Assembly (NCBI GenBank): GCA_013215055.1
Contig: JABSRQ010000034.1
Location: 1 to 46,347 of the forward strand
Direction: 5' to 3'
Origin: Pseudomonadales bacterium
Lineage (GTDB): Bacteria; Pseudomonadota; Gammaproteobacteria; Pseudomonadales; DT-91
Length of the DNA stretch: 46,347 nucleotides
Part shown: positions 38,292-46,347 of the stretch, piece after piece
How the letters are laid out: every line of letters begins with the position of its first letter
Numbering within the stretch: the stretch's first letter is position 1
Notes under the pieces: generated by a model
Seen by the model: the letters and a program-made list of their open reading frames with translations, nothing else
What the model was told of the DNA's origin: nothing
The model's database searches: none
Position numbers and translations under genes: made by a program

Positions 38292-38301
38292 AAGCGGGAG
38301 C

Positions 38302-39849
38302 TTAAGCTTTTACGGCGTCGGCGTCGGCATTAGCTTTGCTTTTTCCCGATACAGGCTTTTTCTTTAGCGGTTTTTTAATGGCGTGACTTGCTTCACCAAA
38401 TAATTCAATTTTGGTTTTTTCTATCACTTTTTGTTCAGCGATTAAGGTCTGGGCCGCATCTTTTAACTGCGCGATAGCCGTTACCATGCCCTCTGATAAA
38501 AAATGGATGTCGGGGGTGATCTCGGTGCAGCCAGTCACACAGATATCGATGCTGTCTTGGTAGCTGATGATGGTCACATTTAAACACTGGCCTTCAACCG
38601 CAGGGCCTGCTGGGTATATATTCTCTATTTTTGCGCCAGCGCAATACAGCGGGAAAGGTGAGCCAGGGTTGTTCGAAATCGCCAGGTTATAAGGTTGCGG
38701 TAATTTGGCACCCAGGCCTAATTTGGCATATTGACTCATAAACACGGAGGTGACGCTGGGTAATAAGTCGCTCATACTGGCCAGCATATTATTATAATCT
38801 TCCGAGAATATTTTCTTGGCTTGTTGGCTATTGATGAAAACTGTATTGATCACGTCTGCAGGTTTATGCATCTGCACCGGTAGATCAACACCCATGATGC
38901 CCACGTGATTCATGACCTTGGAATCGTCTTCTTTTTGATCATGAATATCTACCGCAACACAGGCAGTGATAGGGCAATCGGGTAAATCGTTATGCAGGGT
39001 GAGGTATTCACTTAAGCTTAATGACGTTGCTGCCAGAATGACATCGTTAACCTTCACAGCAAAGGCATTTTTAATCATCTTCACATCTTCTAACGAGGCA
39101 TTGGAAAATGTCACGGTACGATTGGCGGAGACTGATTTATTAAAGAATAAACGGGTAAACGGTTGTTTTTCAAAACCCAGTTTTTTGGCTTTTTGTCGTG
39201 CTTTAATCGTGCCTCGGGTTTTTTTACTGATAACATCCAAAAATTTTGGGCGGTTTTGATAATAAGACAGGGCCGAGCCCAACGTCAGTTCACTTTGTGT
39301 CGGTAATGCGGCAACGTCAACCTTGGTTTTTTCAAGCATTTCCAGCTCTAACTTAATGACGGCTGGATCAATAGGCTCAAGGTCATAAAAATTTTGGGCT
39401 AATTCATTGCCACCATGGCCGTCAATCATGCAGTGGTGTAATTGAAAGATAAGGGCGCAGCGTCCATTCTCCAAACCTGCAACAAAAACAACCTTCCAAA
39501 GTGGCATCTCGGTATCCAACGGTTTACTCACCACAAAGCTGGTCAGTTTAGCGAGGTCTTGCAAGGTTGAGCCTGCGGGTAAATCCATTTGTTCAAAATG
39601 ATTGTCGATATTAAAATCGGGATCGTCAACAAAGGCCGGTGGCCCCATGTTATAAGGTACTTTTAATAGGCGCTGCCTGAATGATGGCAGGTGATGTAAG
39701 CGGGCCTGAAATAGTGCCTTGACGGTTTCCATGGAAAACTCGCCGATAGCGGTTGAAGGATCTAACAGCAGAGTGCTGCAGATATGTTGATAATTATTGC
39801 CAGCTTCGCTGTAATTGAAAAAACTATCTTGGCCGTTTAAAAACTTCAT
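38302..39849 (-). CDS. wax ester synthase / diacylglycerol acyltransferase (WS/DGAT)
   Basis: A 515-aa acyltransferase that transfers acyl-CoA to long-chain alcohols or diacylglycerol to make storage wax esters or triacylglycerol. The catalytic HHxxxDG is HHCMIDG (138-144). Also typical are PLWKVVFVAGLENGRCALIF before it and ISNNPGSPFPLYCAGA with a VEGQCLNVTIISY segment toward the C-terminus. The C-terminal about 30 residues are Lys/Ala rich (KKPLKKKPVSGK) and could bind the membrane or lipid droplet. WS/DGAT genes are common in marine hydrocarbon and lipid-using gammaproteobacteria. Confidence 0.93.
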   Translation of the reverse strand: MKFLNGQDSFFNYSEAGNNYQHICSTLLLDPSTAIGEFSMETVKALFQARLHHLPSFRQRLLKVPYNMGPPAFVDDPDFNIDNHFEQMDLPAGSTLQDLAKLTSFVVSKPLDTEMPLWKVVFVAGLENGRCALIFQLHHCMIDGHGGNELAQNFYDLEPIDPAVIKLELEMLEKTKVDVAALPTQSELTLGSALSYYQNRPKFLDVISKKTRGTIKARQKAKKLGFEKQPFTRLFFNKSVSANRTVTFSNASLEDVKMIKNAFAVKVNDVILAATSLSLSEYLTLHNDLPDCPITACVAVDIHDQKEDDSKVMNHVGIMGVDLPVQMHKPADVINTVFINSQQAKKIFSEDYNNMLASMSDLLPSVTSVFMSQYAKLGLGAKLPQPYNLAISNNPGSPFPLYCAGAKIENIYPAGPAVEGQCLNVTIISYQDSIDICVTGCTEITPDIHFLSEGMVTAIAQLKDAAQTLIAEQKVIEKTKIELFGEASHAIKKPLKKKPVSGKSKANADADAVKA

Positions 39850-40173
39850 GATTACCTCTGCTATTCACAGGTGATTAGATGAATACCTACGAATAAAAAA
39901 ATACCGTTTTTTGCCTGCCTCACGATGCCTAGCATCGGTGATGACATGCCTCCTTGAACCGTACGTGACATAATAGCTGTGCCGCGTTGTTCAGCATGAA
40001 TACTACCGTATTCCTGGCTAACTTCTAATGATAATCTTGTTTAAATGTCATATTTTTGTACTTTATAAGGTGCATCTACCATGAATATTTATTCACTCTA
40101 CTTTTGTTACTGCCAGTGTTAGGAATTTATACGCTAAAATCATGTTAAGAGTGAATGTATAAGGCTTTTTATT
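39850..40173. other. 324-bp divergent intergenic region
   Basis: Separates WS/DGAT (minus) from the FAD oxidoreductase (plus) and should hold both promoters. No hairpin, tRNA or open frame of note is visible, and no promoter pair stands out clearly enough to call. Confidence 0.6.
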
Positions 40174-41589
40174 ATGACCGTGACTTATCAAATATCTGCA
40201 ACACTATTAAAAGAATTAAGCACTATTGTTGGTGTGGATTATCTAAAAACGGATCAGGCCAGCTTACAGCATTATGGCCGTGACTGGACAACCGCTTATA
40301 CGCCTGCCCCCTGCGCTATTGTATTGCCAGAAACGTTAGAGCAAGTGCAGGCCATTGTTTTTCTGGCCAATAGAGAACATATTGCCCTGGTGCCATCAGG
40401 TGGGCGTACCGGTTTATCCGGTGCAGCTGTGGCCAATAACGGTGAGCTGGTGGTGGCTTTTGATAGGATGAATAAGATCTCGGCATTTAGTCCTATAGAT
40501 CGTACCGTTAGATGTCAGGCAGGGGTTATCACGCAGCAGTTACAAGCTTTTGCCGAACAGCAGGGGCTTTATTATCCGGTTGATTTTGCGTCCTCAGGTT
40601 CCAGTCAAATAGGTGGCAATATCAGCACCAATGCCGGTGGCATCAAGGTGATTCAATACGGTATGACCCGTGAGTGGGTGGCAGGACTGACGGTCGTGAC
40701 CGGCAGTGGTGAAATTTTACAATTGAATCGTGGCCTGATGAAAAACAATGCCGGTTACGATATACGCCAATTGTTTATCGGCGCAGAAGGCACGCTGGGC
40801 TTTATCGTCGAAGCGACGATGTCTTTAACCCAGCCTCCACAGGATTTAACTGTGATGGTTTTGGCGTTGCCGGATACGGCGGCTATTATGCAAACCTTGC
40901 AGATTTTTCGCCAGGCGATGGACTTAAGTGCTTTTGAGTTTTTCTGTGATAAGGCCTTAAATAAAGTGTTGGAGCATCAAGGTTTACAACGTCCGTTTAA
41001 CACCCAAAGCCCTTTTTATGTATTGCTGGAATTTGAAAACAGGCACAAAAAAACGCAGGCAGAGGCCATGGCCCTGTTTGAACACTGTTGTGAACAAGGC
41101 TGGGTATTAGATGGTGTTATCAGCCAGAACCTGGCGCAGCATAAAAACCTATGGCAATTACGTGAACTTATTTCCGAAACGATCTCTCGCTGGAGACCGT
41201 ATAAAAATGATATCTCAACGGTTGTATCCAAAGTGCCAGATCTGCTGGGGGATATAGATAAGGTCGTGAAGGCCGAATATGCTGATGTTGAGATTGTCTG
41301 GTTTGGCCATATCGGTGATGGCAATATCCATTTGAATATGCTTAAACCCGATGCAGTTGATCAAGCTAGCTTTATTAAGCAGTGTGAAAGTGTCAGTCAG
41401 CTGGTGTTTGAAATCGTGCAGTCTTATGAAGGCAGTATCTCGGCCGAGCATGGTGTTGGCCTGCTGAAAAAAGCAGATCTACATTATTCCTGTAGCGAAG
41501 CCGAGATTATATTGATGCAGCAGATCAAACAGGTGTTTGATCCGCGCGGTATTATGAACCCAGGTAAGATTTTTTCTGAACCACTGTAA
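40174..41589 (+). CDS. FAD-binding oxidoreductase, D-2-hydroxyglutarate dehydrogenase-like
   Basis: A 471-aa flavoprotein of the VAO/FAD-oxidase C family, which includes GlcD, D-lactate dehydrogenase and D-2-hydroxyglutarate dehydrogenase. The FAD domain has VPSGGRTGLSGAAV (about 73-86) and GGNISTNAGGIKVIQYGMTREWV (diagnostic, here written as separate pieces GGNISTNAGG and KVIQYGMTREWV). The C-terminal domain has the metal-ligand stretch GHIGDGNIHLNM and SAEHGVGLLKK. The closest recalled relatives are D-2-hydroxyglutarate dehydrogenases of Pseudomonas, which feed 2-oxoglutarate production. It is convergent with the RecA-like gene, 16 bp apart. Confidence 0.85.
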   Translation: MTVTYQISATLLKELSTIVGVDYLKTDQASLQHYGRDWTTAYTPAPCAIVLPETLEQVQAIVFLANREHIALVPSGGRTGLSGAAVANNGELVVAFDRMNKISAFSPIDRTVRCQAGVITQQLQAFAEQQGLYYPVDFASSGSSQIGGNISTNAGGIKVIQYGMTREWVAGLTVVTGSGEILQLNRGLMKNNAGYDIRQLFIGAEGTLGFIVEATMSLTQPPQDLTVMVLALPDTAAIMQTLQIFRQAMDLSAFEFFCDKALNKVLEHQGLQRPFNTQSPFYVLLEFENRHKKTQAEAMALFEHCCEQGWVLDGVISQNLAQHKNLWQLRELISETISRWRPYKNDISTVVSKVPDLLGDIDKVVKAEYADVEIVWFGHIGDGNIHLNMLKPDAVDQASFIKQCESVSQLVFEIVQSYEGSISAEHGVGLLKKADLHYSCSEAEIILMQQIKQVFDPRGIMNPGKIFSEPL

Positions 41590-41605
41590 AAAGTCTTCAA
41601 TAGAT

Positions 41606-42439
41606 TCAAATCACCAGATCGTTACGTTTAAATCCGTGGTTGATCAAGCCTTCGTTAAATTGCTTGGTATTATCAATATGGTAATCAAATTTGGTGAAGG
41701 GCATGCCGTCTTTATTTTTCAGAAAAAGCGCACGTACATTGGTGCCTAAATAGTTATCGTCTTTATCAAAAATAAAATTACGGGTTAGATGCATACGTAA
41801 ATAGGCATAATGGCGTATTGCATTGCCGCCAGTTGTGGTTAGGCCATTAACCTCGCCGTTGTTAACATTGGCGCGCATCTGATTGGTGAAAATCGCCAGC
41901 GTATTATTTTCAGCGGCCAGTTGAGTCAATGTCTTTAACAGGCCGCTAATATAAGAGGAATGATTACTCTGGGTGAAATCGCTATTTTGATGATCGATGT
42001 TGGTGGAGATAGAGGCGAGGGAGTCGGTGATTAACATCGCCACTTGGCCGGTCTGCACCAGTTGCAAGGCAATCTGCATGGTGGTCTCCCCTGTATCGGC
42101 CTGAATCATGCGAAAGCGCCCATCGTTAACATCGATGCCATAATCGGCCACTTGTTGTAGGCGTAAGGTACGTTCGGTATTGGCCCAGATCACGGCACCG
42201 GCATTCACATCGCTATTATCGAGAAAGTGTTTAACCATATTCAGGCAAAACCAGGTTTTACCGGCCATATTATCGCCGCTGATCTCCATGATGCGCCCAC
42301 GGACAAAGCCGCCAGTACCCGTAACCTCATCCAGTCCGGTTAATCCACTTGAAATGGCTGCATTAAGTTGTTGTTTTTCTTCAACCGCTTGGCCGCTTGT
42401 TTGCTCAAACTGTGCGATGACTGATTCAATTGCTTCCAT
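41606..42439 (-). CDS. RecA-like core ATPase (RecA paralogue)
   Basis: A 277-aa protein homologous to the RecA core over its whole length. Walker A is GDNMAGKT (55-62), the catalytic Glu lies at 89 (NTERTL, matching AEHAL in RecA), Walker B Asp at 139 (LITDS) and the allosteric Gln at 187 (TNQMR). The TTGGNA loop is at 202-207, and KNK at 241-243 matches the ATP-interface lysines. A short N-terminal helix is kept, but the RecA C-terminal domain (about 80 residues) is missing. No ImuB or DnaE2 gene is adjacent, so an ImuA identity is less likely. Function is unknown: recombination, or a RecA modulator. Confidence 0.82.
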   Translation of the reverse strand: MEAIESVIAQFEQTSGQAVEEKQQLNAAISSGLTGLDEVTGTGGFVRGRIMEISGDNMAGKTWFCLNMVKHFLDNSDVNAGAVIWANTERTLRLQQVADYGIDVNDGRFRMIQADTGETTMQIALQLVQTGQVAMLITDSLASISTNIDHQNSDFTQSNHSSYISGLLKTLTQLAAENNTLAIFTNQMRANVNNGEVNGLTTTGGNAIRHYAYLRMHLTRNFIFDKDDNYLGTNVRALFLKNKDGMPFTKFDYHIDNTKQFNEGLINHGFKRNDLVI

Positions 42440-42492
42440 CTAGGGCCTGTGCTGTTTATTTTTTCAGAAGGCCGATTATACACAAGAGTGGG

Positions 42493-42627
42493 CTAAATAT
42501 AAAAAATCGCGGCAACAGTGATTAGGCCCATTAATGCCGTGCTTGCAACTATTTTGATAATGATTTTAATGAGAAAATCTTCGGCTTCATTGCCATCAAT
42601 CTGGGCTGACTCTTTTTCTGTGGCCAT
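42493..42627 (-). CDS. small single-pass membrane protein (44 aa)
   Basis: Reading the minus strand from the ATG at 42627 gives MATEKESAQIDGNEAEDFLI, then IKIVASTALMGLITVAAIFYI and a TAG. The N-terminal half is acidic and hydrophilic, the last about 22 residues form one membrane helix, so it looks like a tail-anchored or small bitopic peptide. It is followed 53 bp later by the RecA-like gene and preceded 34 bp by the HDOD gene, in the same direction. No family recognised. It is too short to be sure, but codon use is in keeping with the neighbours. Confidence 0.55.
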   Translation of the reverse strand: MATEKESAQIDGNEAEDFLIKIIIKIVASTALMGLITVAAIFYI

Positions 42628-42661
42628 TATCGTGTTGTCCAAAACTCAGTGAATCGTCATA

Positions 42662-44191
42662 TTATGTATTTGCCTGCAGGGCTGCAAGTGTTAATCCCAT
42701 GCAGGTTTGTTTGATTAAATGGCAGAAGTTTTCAAAGCACTCGGTATCAAAATGGCCCTGTCTTATGCTGCGGTCGGCATAAAATAAGCCCAGGGTTTGC
42801 TGGTTTACGATAAACGGAGCCAATAAAATATCGCCGTGCTGAATGACTTCGACCAACACTTCGGGTATCTCGCTATTCAGATGGCTGTGACTTTCAGTGT
42901 TTAATAAACAAGGCTTCTTTTGAGCCAGAAGTTTAAAAAGAATATTGTCGTGCTTAAATTGAAATTTTTTGATAAACGTTTTGCTATGAGGCCCTAATGC
43001 ACTTTTAGCGTTTAAGTTTTCCCCATCACTTGAAAGTTGAGCATATAAGGCTCTGTCGCAGCCGATACCCTCATGAATACCTTCTAAAACCAGCTGCATA
43101 ATCGGTTTGAATGCAGCCTGATGTTCGATCAAATCGCTAATCTCGCGTTGAACTTTAAGTTGTAGATCCAGATCCGGTTCCCCAAAACTGGGTATTACTG
43201 TGGTTGCATTGGCCATTGTCTGGCTAGCGATTTTTTTGGGCTGAAGTTGTTCTCGTGCATCAGACCAATCAATTTTATCTTCTGGCACCGGAATGATTTC
43301 GATAACGCGTTTCAGCCGCATACCTAAATTACCGGCGATGTTAGCGGCACTGCTGGCATTTTCTCGTAATATCGTGATCAGTTTTTCAGGTTTCAGCTGA
43401 GTTTTTTCGCCAATTTTTTTGAGTAAGTCCTGCATTTCAGGGCTTTTCCAGCCGAATTTCTCGGCGATAGTGGCAATTTGATAAGCCGTATTTATGGTGA
43501 AGTGACGCTGTTCTGGGTTATCACTGTCTTTGGGGGAGGATAGATTCCATTCTTTATTCAGGCGCTGGCCAAACTGTTGCAGGGTAAATCCCAATAAGGC
43601 GATTTCAGCCGCATTTTTTTTGTTTTCATATTCGGGGGCTGCCAGTAACAGGGTGAGTGCTTCGCCCTCGGTCTTGGCGACACTCCAGAAAATTAGATCT
43701 CCAATATTATGTAACAGGGTTTGGATAAACACCTCTTCAATAGGCGTGTCATGGCAGAGTTCAGCCAAGGCCTTGGCCTGTGTGGCGGCATGAATGGATC
43801 TGGCCAGCTCTTCGATAAGATGTTGGCGGTTACTGCCTTTAGCCAGATGGTCAATCAGTAAAATCGCTAAACTGATTTCTTTAATGGTATTAAAACCTAT
43901 CGCAATCACGGCACGGCTTACCGTGGTGACGGGTATATTATGTGGGTTAAAATAAAAGCTATTCGCCAGTTTTAAGACTTTGGTGGTCATCGAGACATCT
44001 TTGAGAATAAGCTGAGCCAGGTCCGAGGCGCTGCAAGCCTCTTCCTGAGTGAAGCTGATAATGTCTTCAATAATTGCATTAAATGACGGGATTTCTTTGT
44101 TTTTAACCCGCGCTATCCACAGCTGCAAATTATTGGATGGCGGGGTTGGTATGGTTTTTTTGTGGGGGGCCTTGCGAGTGCTTGGGCGCAT
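42662..44191 (-). CDS. HDOD domain plus GAF domain regulatory protein
   Basis: A 509-aa signalling protein. The HDOD domain (about 35-240) is a degenerate HD fold: LILKDVSMTTKVLKLANSFYFNP and SRAVIAIGFNTIKEISLAILL are typical, and the HD metal residues are not kept. The C-terminal GAF-like domain (about 350-500) contains LVLEGIHEGIGCDRALYAQLS, LLAPFIVNQQTLGLFYADRS and similar strands. HDOD-GAF proteins are usually cytoplasmic regulators linked to c-di-GMP or motility outputs. The N-terminal 20 residues are basic. Ligand and partner unknown. Confidence 0.85.
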   Translation of the reverse strand: MRPSTRKAPHKKTIPTPPSNNLQLWIARVKNKEIPSFNAIIEDIISFTQEEACSASDLAQLILKDVSMTTKVLKLANSFYFNPHNIPVTTVSRAVIAIGFNTIKEISLAILLIDHLAKGSNRQHLIEELARSIHAATQAKALAELCHDTPIEEVFIQTLLHNIGDLIFWSVAKTEGEALTLLLAAPEYENKKNAAEIALLGFTLQQFGQRLNKEWNLSSPKDSDNPEQRHFTINTAYQIATIAEKFGWKSPEMQDLLKKIGEKTQLKPEKLITILRENASSAANIAGNLGMRLKRVIEIIPVPEDKIDWSDAREQLQPKKIASQTMANATTVIPSFGEPDLDLQLKVQREISDLIEHQAAFKPIMQLVLEGIHEGIGCDRALYAQLSSDGENLNAKSALGPHSKTFIKKFQFKHDNILFKLLAQKKPCLLNTESHSHLNSEIPEVLVEVIQHGDILLAPFIVNQQTLGLFYADRSIRQGHFDTECFENFCHLIKQTCMGLTLAALQANT

Positions 44192-44388
44192 AGATCCTTT
44201 GCCTTTTCTGCGGTGTTACTTCCAATCGTTCTGGTAAAAGCATAGCTGATATCGTTGGGAATGCTTATTACATAGAGGGCGTAAGCGCTTTATAGGCATT
44301 AAGCTAATGAAGCAATCTTTTTTAATAGTCGTATGGCCTCTTTGTTACAAATGTTATTATCGAGCCAGTATTAACATAAGGCGAGATA

Positions 44389-44640
44389 ATGGCTCATAAA
44401 GTAAGCTATAAATATCAAGGTGAAGAGAAAGAATTTTTGTTTACCTATAGTGAATTTCACAATATGCATGAAGCGGTTGCCGATGCAGAAGGCATAGACC
44501 TTACTCAGTTTTTAGCCATGGAGCAGCAGGTTATCAGCATTACCAAGGGCAAGGCAGCAGGCAGAAATTTTAGAGATGCAGAATTTTTAAAGATGGGATT
44601 TACAGATTTATATTTTTGGAAGAATGGCGGCGAAGAATAA
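44389..44640 (+). CDS. small conserved protein, DUF2960-like
   Basis: An 83-aa soluble protein, MAHKVSYKYQGEEKEF then FHNMHEAVADAEGIDLTQFLAMEQQ and RNFRDAEFLKMGF. I recall the Vibrio DUF2960 family having the same FHxxHEAxAxAEGIDLTxFL core; the assignment is from memory. The RBS aaggcgag is 5 bases upstream of ATG. It is convergent with the SGNH hydrolase gene, 13 bp apart. Function unknown. Confidence 0.7.
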   Translation: MAHKVSYKYQGEEKEFLFTYSEFHNMHEAVADAEGIDLTQFLAMEQQVISITKGKAAGRNFRDAEFLKMGFTDLYFWKNGGEE

Positions 44641-44653
44641 GCCGTCTCTATCT

Positions 44654-45295
44654 TTACCCTTTAAGAATGCTGTGTATACATTGTGCGATGGCCGTACCAA
44701 AGACTTGATGTTGACCAACATCTAGATGGATGCCATCAATAACGCTGGATTGCGTGACGGTATTTGCATCAAAAAAGTGAAGGCCTTGTTCTGAGGCCAA
44801 AGCTTTCAAATATTGACTGAATCCCACACAACGCTTTTCTGCGCCTAAGAATTTGGCGGCAATGACGCCTTTTGCTTGTTTTATGCTCGGTGGGCATACA
44901 AGCAATATTTCCGGAATCGGCATGCCCGGTTCAATCGCTGCGTTTTTGATGATATTAACCAATGTCGCAACACCCTGGCTGGATAATAAGGCGCTGTTAT
45001 CGTGGGTAGATTGAAAATCGTTGCTGCCCAGCATGATGACCACCAGCGCTAACGGCGAATGCATTTCTATGACCTGAGCCAAGGTTTCTGAACCGTTACG
45101 CCCGGGTTTAAATGGATCTTGCCAGATAGTTCTACGGCCATTGAGGCAGTTCTCAATGACAGACACCGATTGATGCATCTGTAGCAGCGTGTTTTCCACA
45201 ATACCGGGCCAGCGTTGCTCAAAATCCAGACGTCGCCTGGTGTCAGGGATGATACCCCAGCTCAGACTATCGGAATAAATTAGTATCTGCTGCAT
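44654..45295 (-). CDS. SGNH/GDSL-family hydrolase (arylesterase-like)
   Basis: A 213-aa single-domain SGNH hydrolase, most like cytoplasmic arylesterases. Block I is IYSDSLSWG (the usual GDS reads SDS, nucleophile Ser kept), block II has CLNGRRTIWQDP with the oxyanion Gly, block III has MLGSNDFQ with the Asn, and block V has DGIHLDVGQH with the catalytic Asp and His. No signal peptide, so a cytoplasmic enzyme acting on small esters is likely. Natural substrate unknown. Confidence 0.87.
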   Translation of the reverse strand: MQQILIYSDSLSWGIIPDTRRRLDFEQRWPGIVENTLLQMHQSVSVIENCLNGRRTIWQDPFKPGRNGSETLAQVIEMHSPLALVVIMLGSNDFQSTHDNSALLSSQGVATLVNIIKNAAIEPGMPIPEILLVCPPSIKQAKGVIAAKFLGAEKRCVGFSQYLKALASEQGLHFFDANTVTQSSVIDGIHLDVGQHQVFGTAIAQCIHSILKG

Positions 45296-45508
45296 CTATA
45301 TCCTTATATCGGTGAAGAAAAACGTTGTTTGTGAGCCGTTAAGGCCTCGTCAGTATCATGTTATCCATGTTTGCGTGGTTCAAAGTGTACCTTATATTAA
45401 GTAGCGCTTCGGTGTATATGTTCTATTCTTCAACAAACCTGCGGTAAGCTTTAAAAGGTGAGATTAACCCAGTTGTAGTAGAACCCTTACATCACTCATG
45501 TGAGCACT

Positions 45509-46347
45509 ATGTCAGCGGAAGATTATCAGAAAAAGATCGACGATTTGAAGCATCGATTTAATCGTCTTCTGAATTATATGGATACCTTGAGTATACACTC
45601 CAAGATATTCACAGGCTTTGCGCTGCCTGTAGTTTTTATGTTACTGATCTCCCTTATCTTTTATATCAATACCCAATCTCTTATCTCTACCTCGCGTCTG
45701 GTACAACATACACAAAAAGTGATCAGTCAGGGCCAGTTGCTGCAGCGCCTGATTGTTGAGATGGAAACCGGTGAACGCGGATTTTTAATTACCGGTAAAG
45801 ATAATTTTTTAGCCCCATTTATCTCGGCTAAAAAACAATGGCAAAAAGAAATATTTAAGGCCAAATCTCTGGTGTTTGATAATCCCGAGCAGGACGCTAG
45901 ATTGGATGAAATTGATAGAAAAGCCAATGAGTGGATTACCTTGGCCGCGGAACCTGAAATTCAGCAGCGCCGTAAAGTTAAACCTGCCTCTGTTAGCCTG
46001 GATGTTATTCAAACCTATTTACAGAAAAAAACCGGTAAACATATTCTGGATAAAATGCGTCTGCTCAGCGCCGAGTTGAATGACATATTTATTCAGGCCG
46101 GAAATCAACGTGCATCCAATTTATTGCTGTCCCTCACTAAATCGATAGTGGATCAGGAAACCGGAGAAAGGGGTTTTTTAATCACCGGCGATGAATCTTT
46201 TTTGGCGCCTTATGAACAGGGCATATTGGACTTTAGCCATCATGTTAAAGATTTAAAAGCCCTGATTTTAAAAGCGCCTTCCGAGGATGAGGTCAATAGA
46301 CTGATAAAATCGACAGAGCTATTATCGCAGCAATGGCAAACCGGTAT
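45509..46347 (+). CDS. tandem CHASE3 sensor protein (5' part)
   Basis: The gene runs off the right edge after 279 codons. A membrane helix (about 35-54) follows a short cytoplasmic start. Two CHASE3-type repeats follow in the periplasm: METGERGFLITGKDNFLAPF (about 85-104) and QETGERGFLITGDESFLAPY (about 216-235), 131 residues apart. CHASE3 domains sense unknown small ligands in histidine kinases, diguanylate cyclases and chemoreceptors; which output follows is not visible. The ATG at 45509 has a weak RBS and a GTG three codons earlier is possible. Confidence 0.85.
   Translation, partial: MSAEDYQKKIDDLKHRFNRLLNYMDTLSIHSKIFTGFALPVVFMLLISLIFYINTQSLISTSRLVQHTQKVISQGQLLQRLIVEMETGERGFLITGKDNFLAPFISAKKQWQKEIFKAKSLVFDNPEQDARLDEIDRKANEWITLAAEPEIQQRRKVKPASVSLDVIQTYLQKKTGKHILDKMRLLSAELNDIFIQAGNQRASNLLLSLTKSIVDQETGERGFLITGDESFLAPYEQGILDFSHHVKDLKALILKAPSEDEVNRLIKSTELLSQQWQTG

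Noticed and set aside
1..46347. CRISPR array, insertion sequence, prophage or toxin-antitoxin module
   Set aside because: No regularly spaced repeats, transposase, integrase, phage structural genes or paired small genes with known toxin folds were seen.

Overview
The window looks like a chromosomal segment of a gammaproteobacterium. Gene order matches Pseudomonas-type chromosomes as I remember them: rnr-rlmB-rpsF-rpsR-membrane gene-rplI-dnaB; a second block with mutY-yggX, a DUF1631 gene and hisB-hisH-hisF; and gpmI-envC-ctpA-polysaccharide deacetylase. The WS/DGAT acyltransferase, two small DUF6316-like proteins and moderate base composition suggest a marine Cellvibrionales/Spongiibacteraceae-like organism. 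That placement is inference.

Layout. (1) 1-1.5 kb: 3' three quarters of parE. (2) 1.65-11.1 kb: a visibly A/T-rich surface-polysaccharide island, almost all on the minus strand. It holds a WecG/TagA-type transferase, three GT-B glycosyltransferases, one GT2 enzyme and a PglK/MsbA-like ABC flippase. It also holds a glycosyltransferase pseudogene, a glycosyltransferase 3' remnant and an 887-bp spacer with a possible decayed acyltransferase fragment. (3) 11.2-18.2 kb: dnaB, rplI, a membrane gene, rpsR, rpsF (with a leader hairpin and candidate promoter), rlmB and rnr, all minus. (4) 18.4-25.1 kb: two small hypothetical genes, a PilZ/YcgR-like gene, ABC-F gene ybiT, tRNA-Phe with its promoter and terminator, yggX, mutY, an LhgO-like oxidase and a PanZ-like GNAT. 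(5) 25.5-30.4 kb: a DUF1631 gene, then hisB-hisH-hisF on the plus strand with no hisA, and a second DUF6316-like gene. (6) 30.6-35.4 kb: gpmI-envC-ctpA-deacetylase, minus. (7) 35.5-39.8 kb: methyltransferase, FMN reductase, AraC/MGMT fusion, uridine-kinase-like protein and WS/DGAT. (8) 40.2-46.3 kb: a D-2-hydroxyglutarate-dehydrogenase-like enzyme, a RecA-core paralogue, a 44-aa membrane peptide, an HDOD-GAF regulator, a DUF2960-like protein, an SGNH hydrolase and the start of a tandem-CHASE3 sensor.

How genes work together. The island would build a glycan on a lipid carrier and flip it across the inner membrane, but at least two of its genes are dead, so the product has probably changed or been lost. 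The ribosomal operon couples translation and replication genes and probably autoregulates through S6:S18. EnvC, CtpA and the deacetylase form a cell-envelope module behind gpmI.

I found no CRISPR array, insertion sequence, integrase or prophage. The features most worth a second look are the RecA paralogue that lacks the C-terminal domain, the missing hisA, the decaying polysaccharide island, and the paired inverted repeat and promoter ahead of rpsF.
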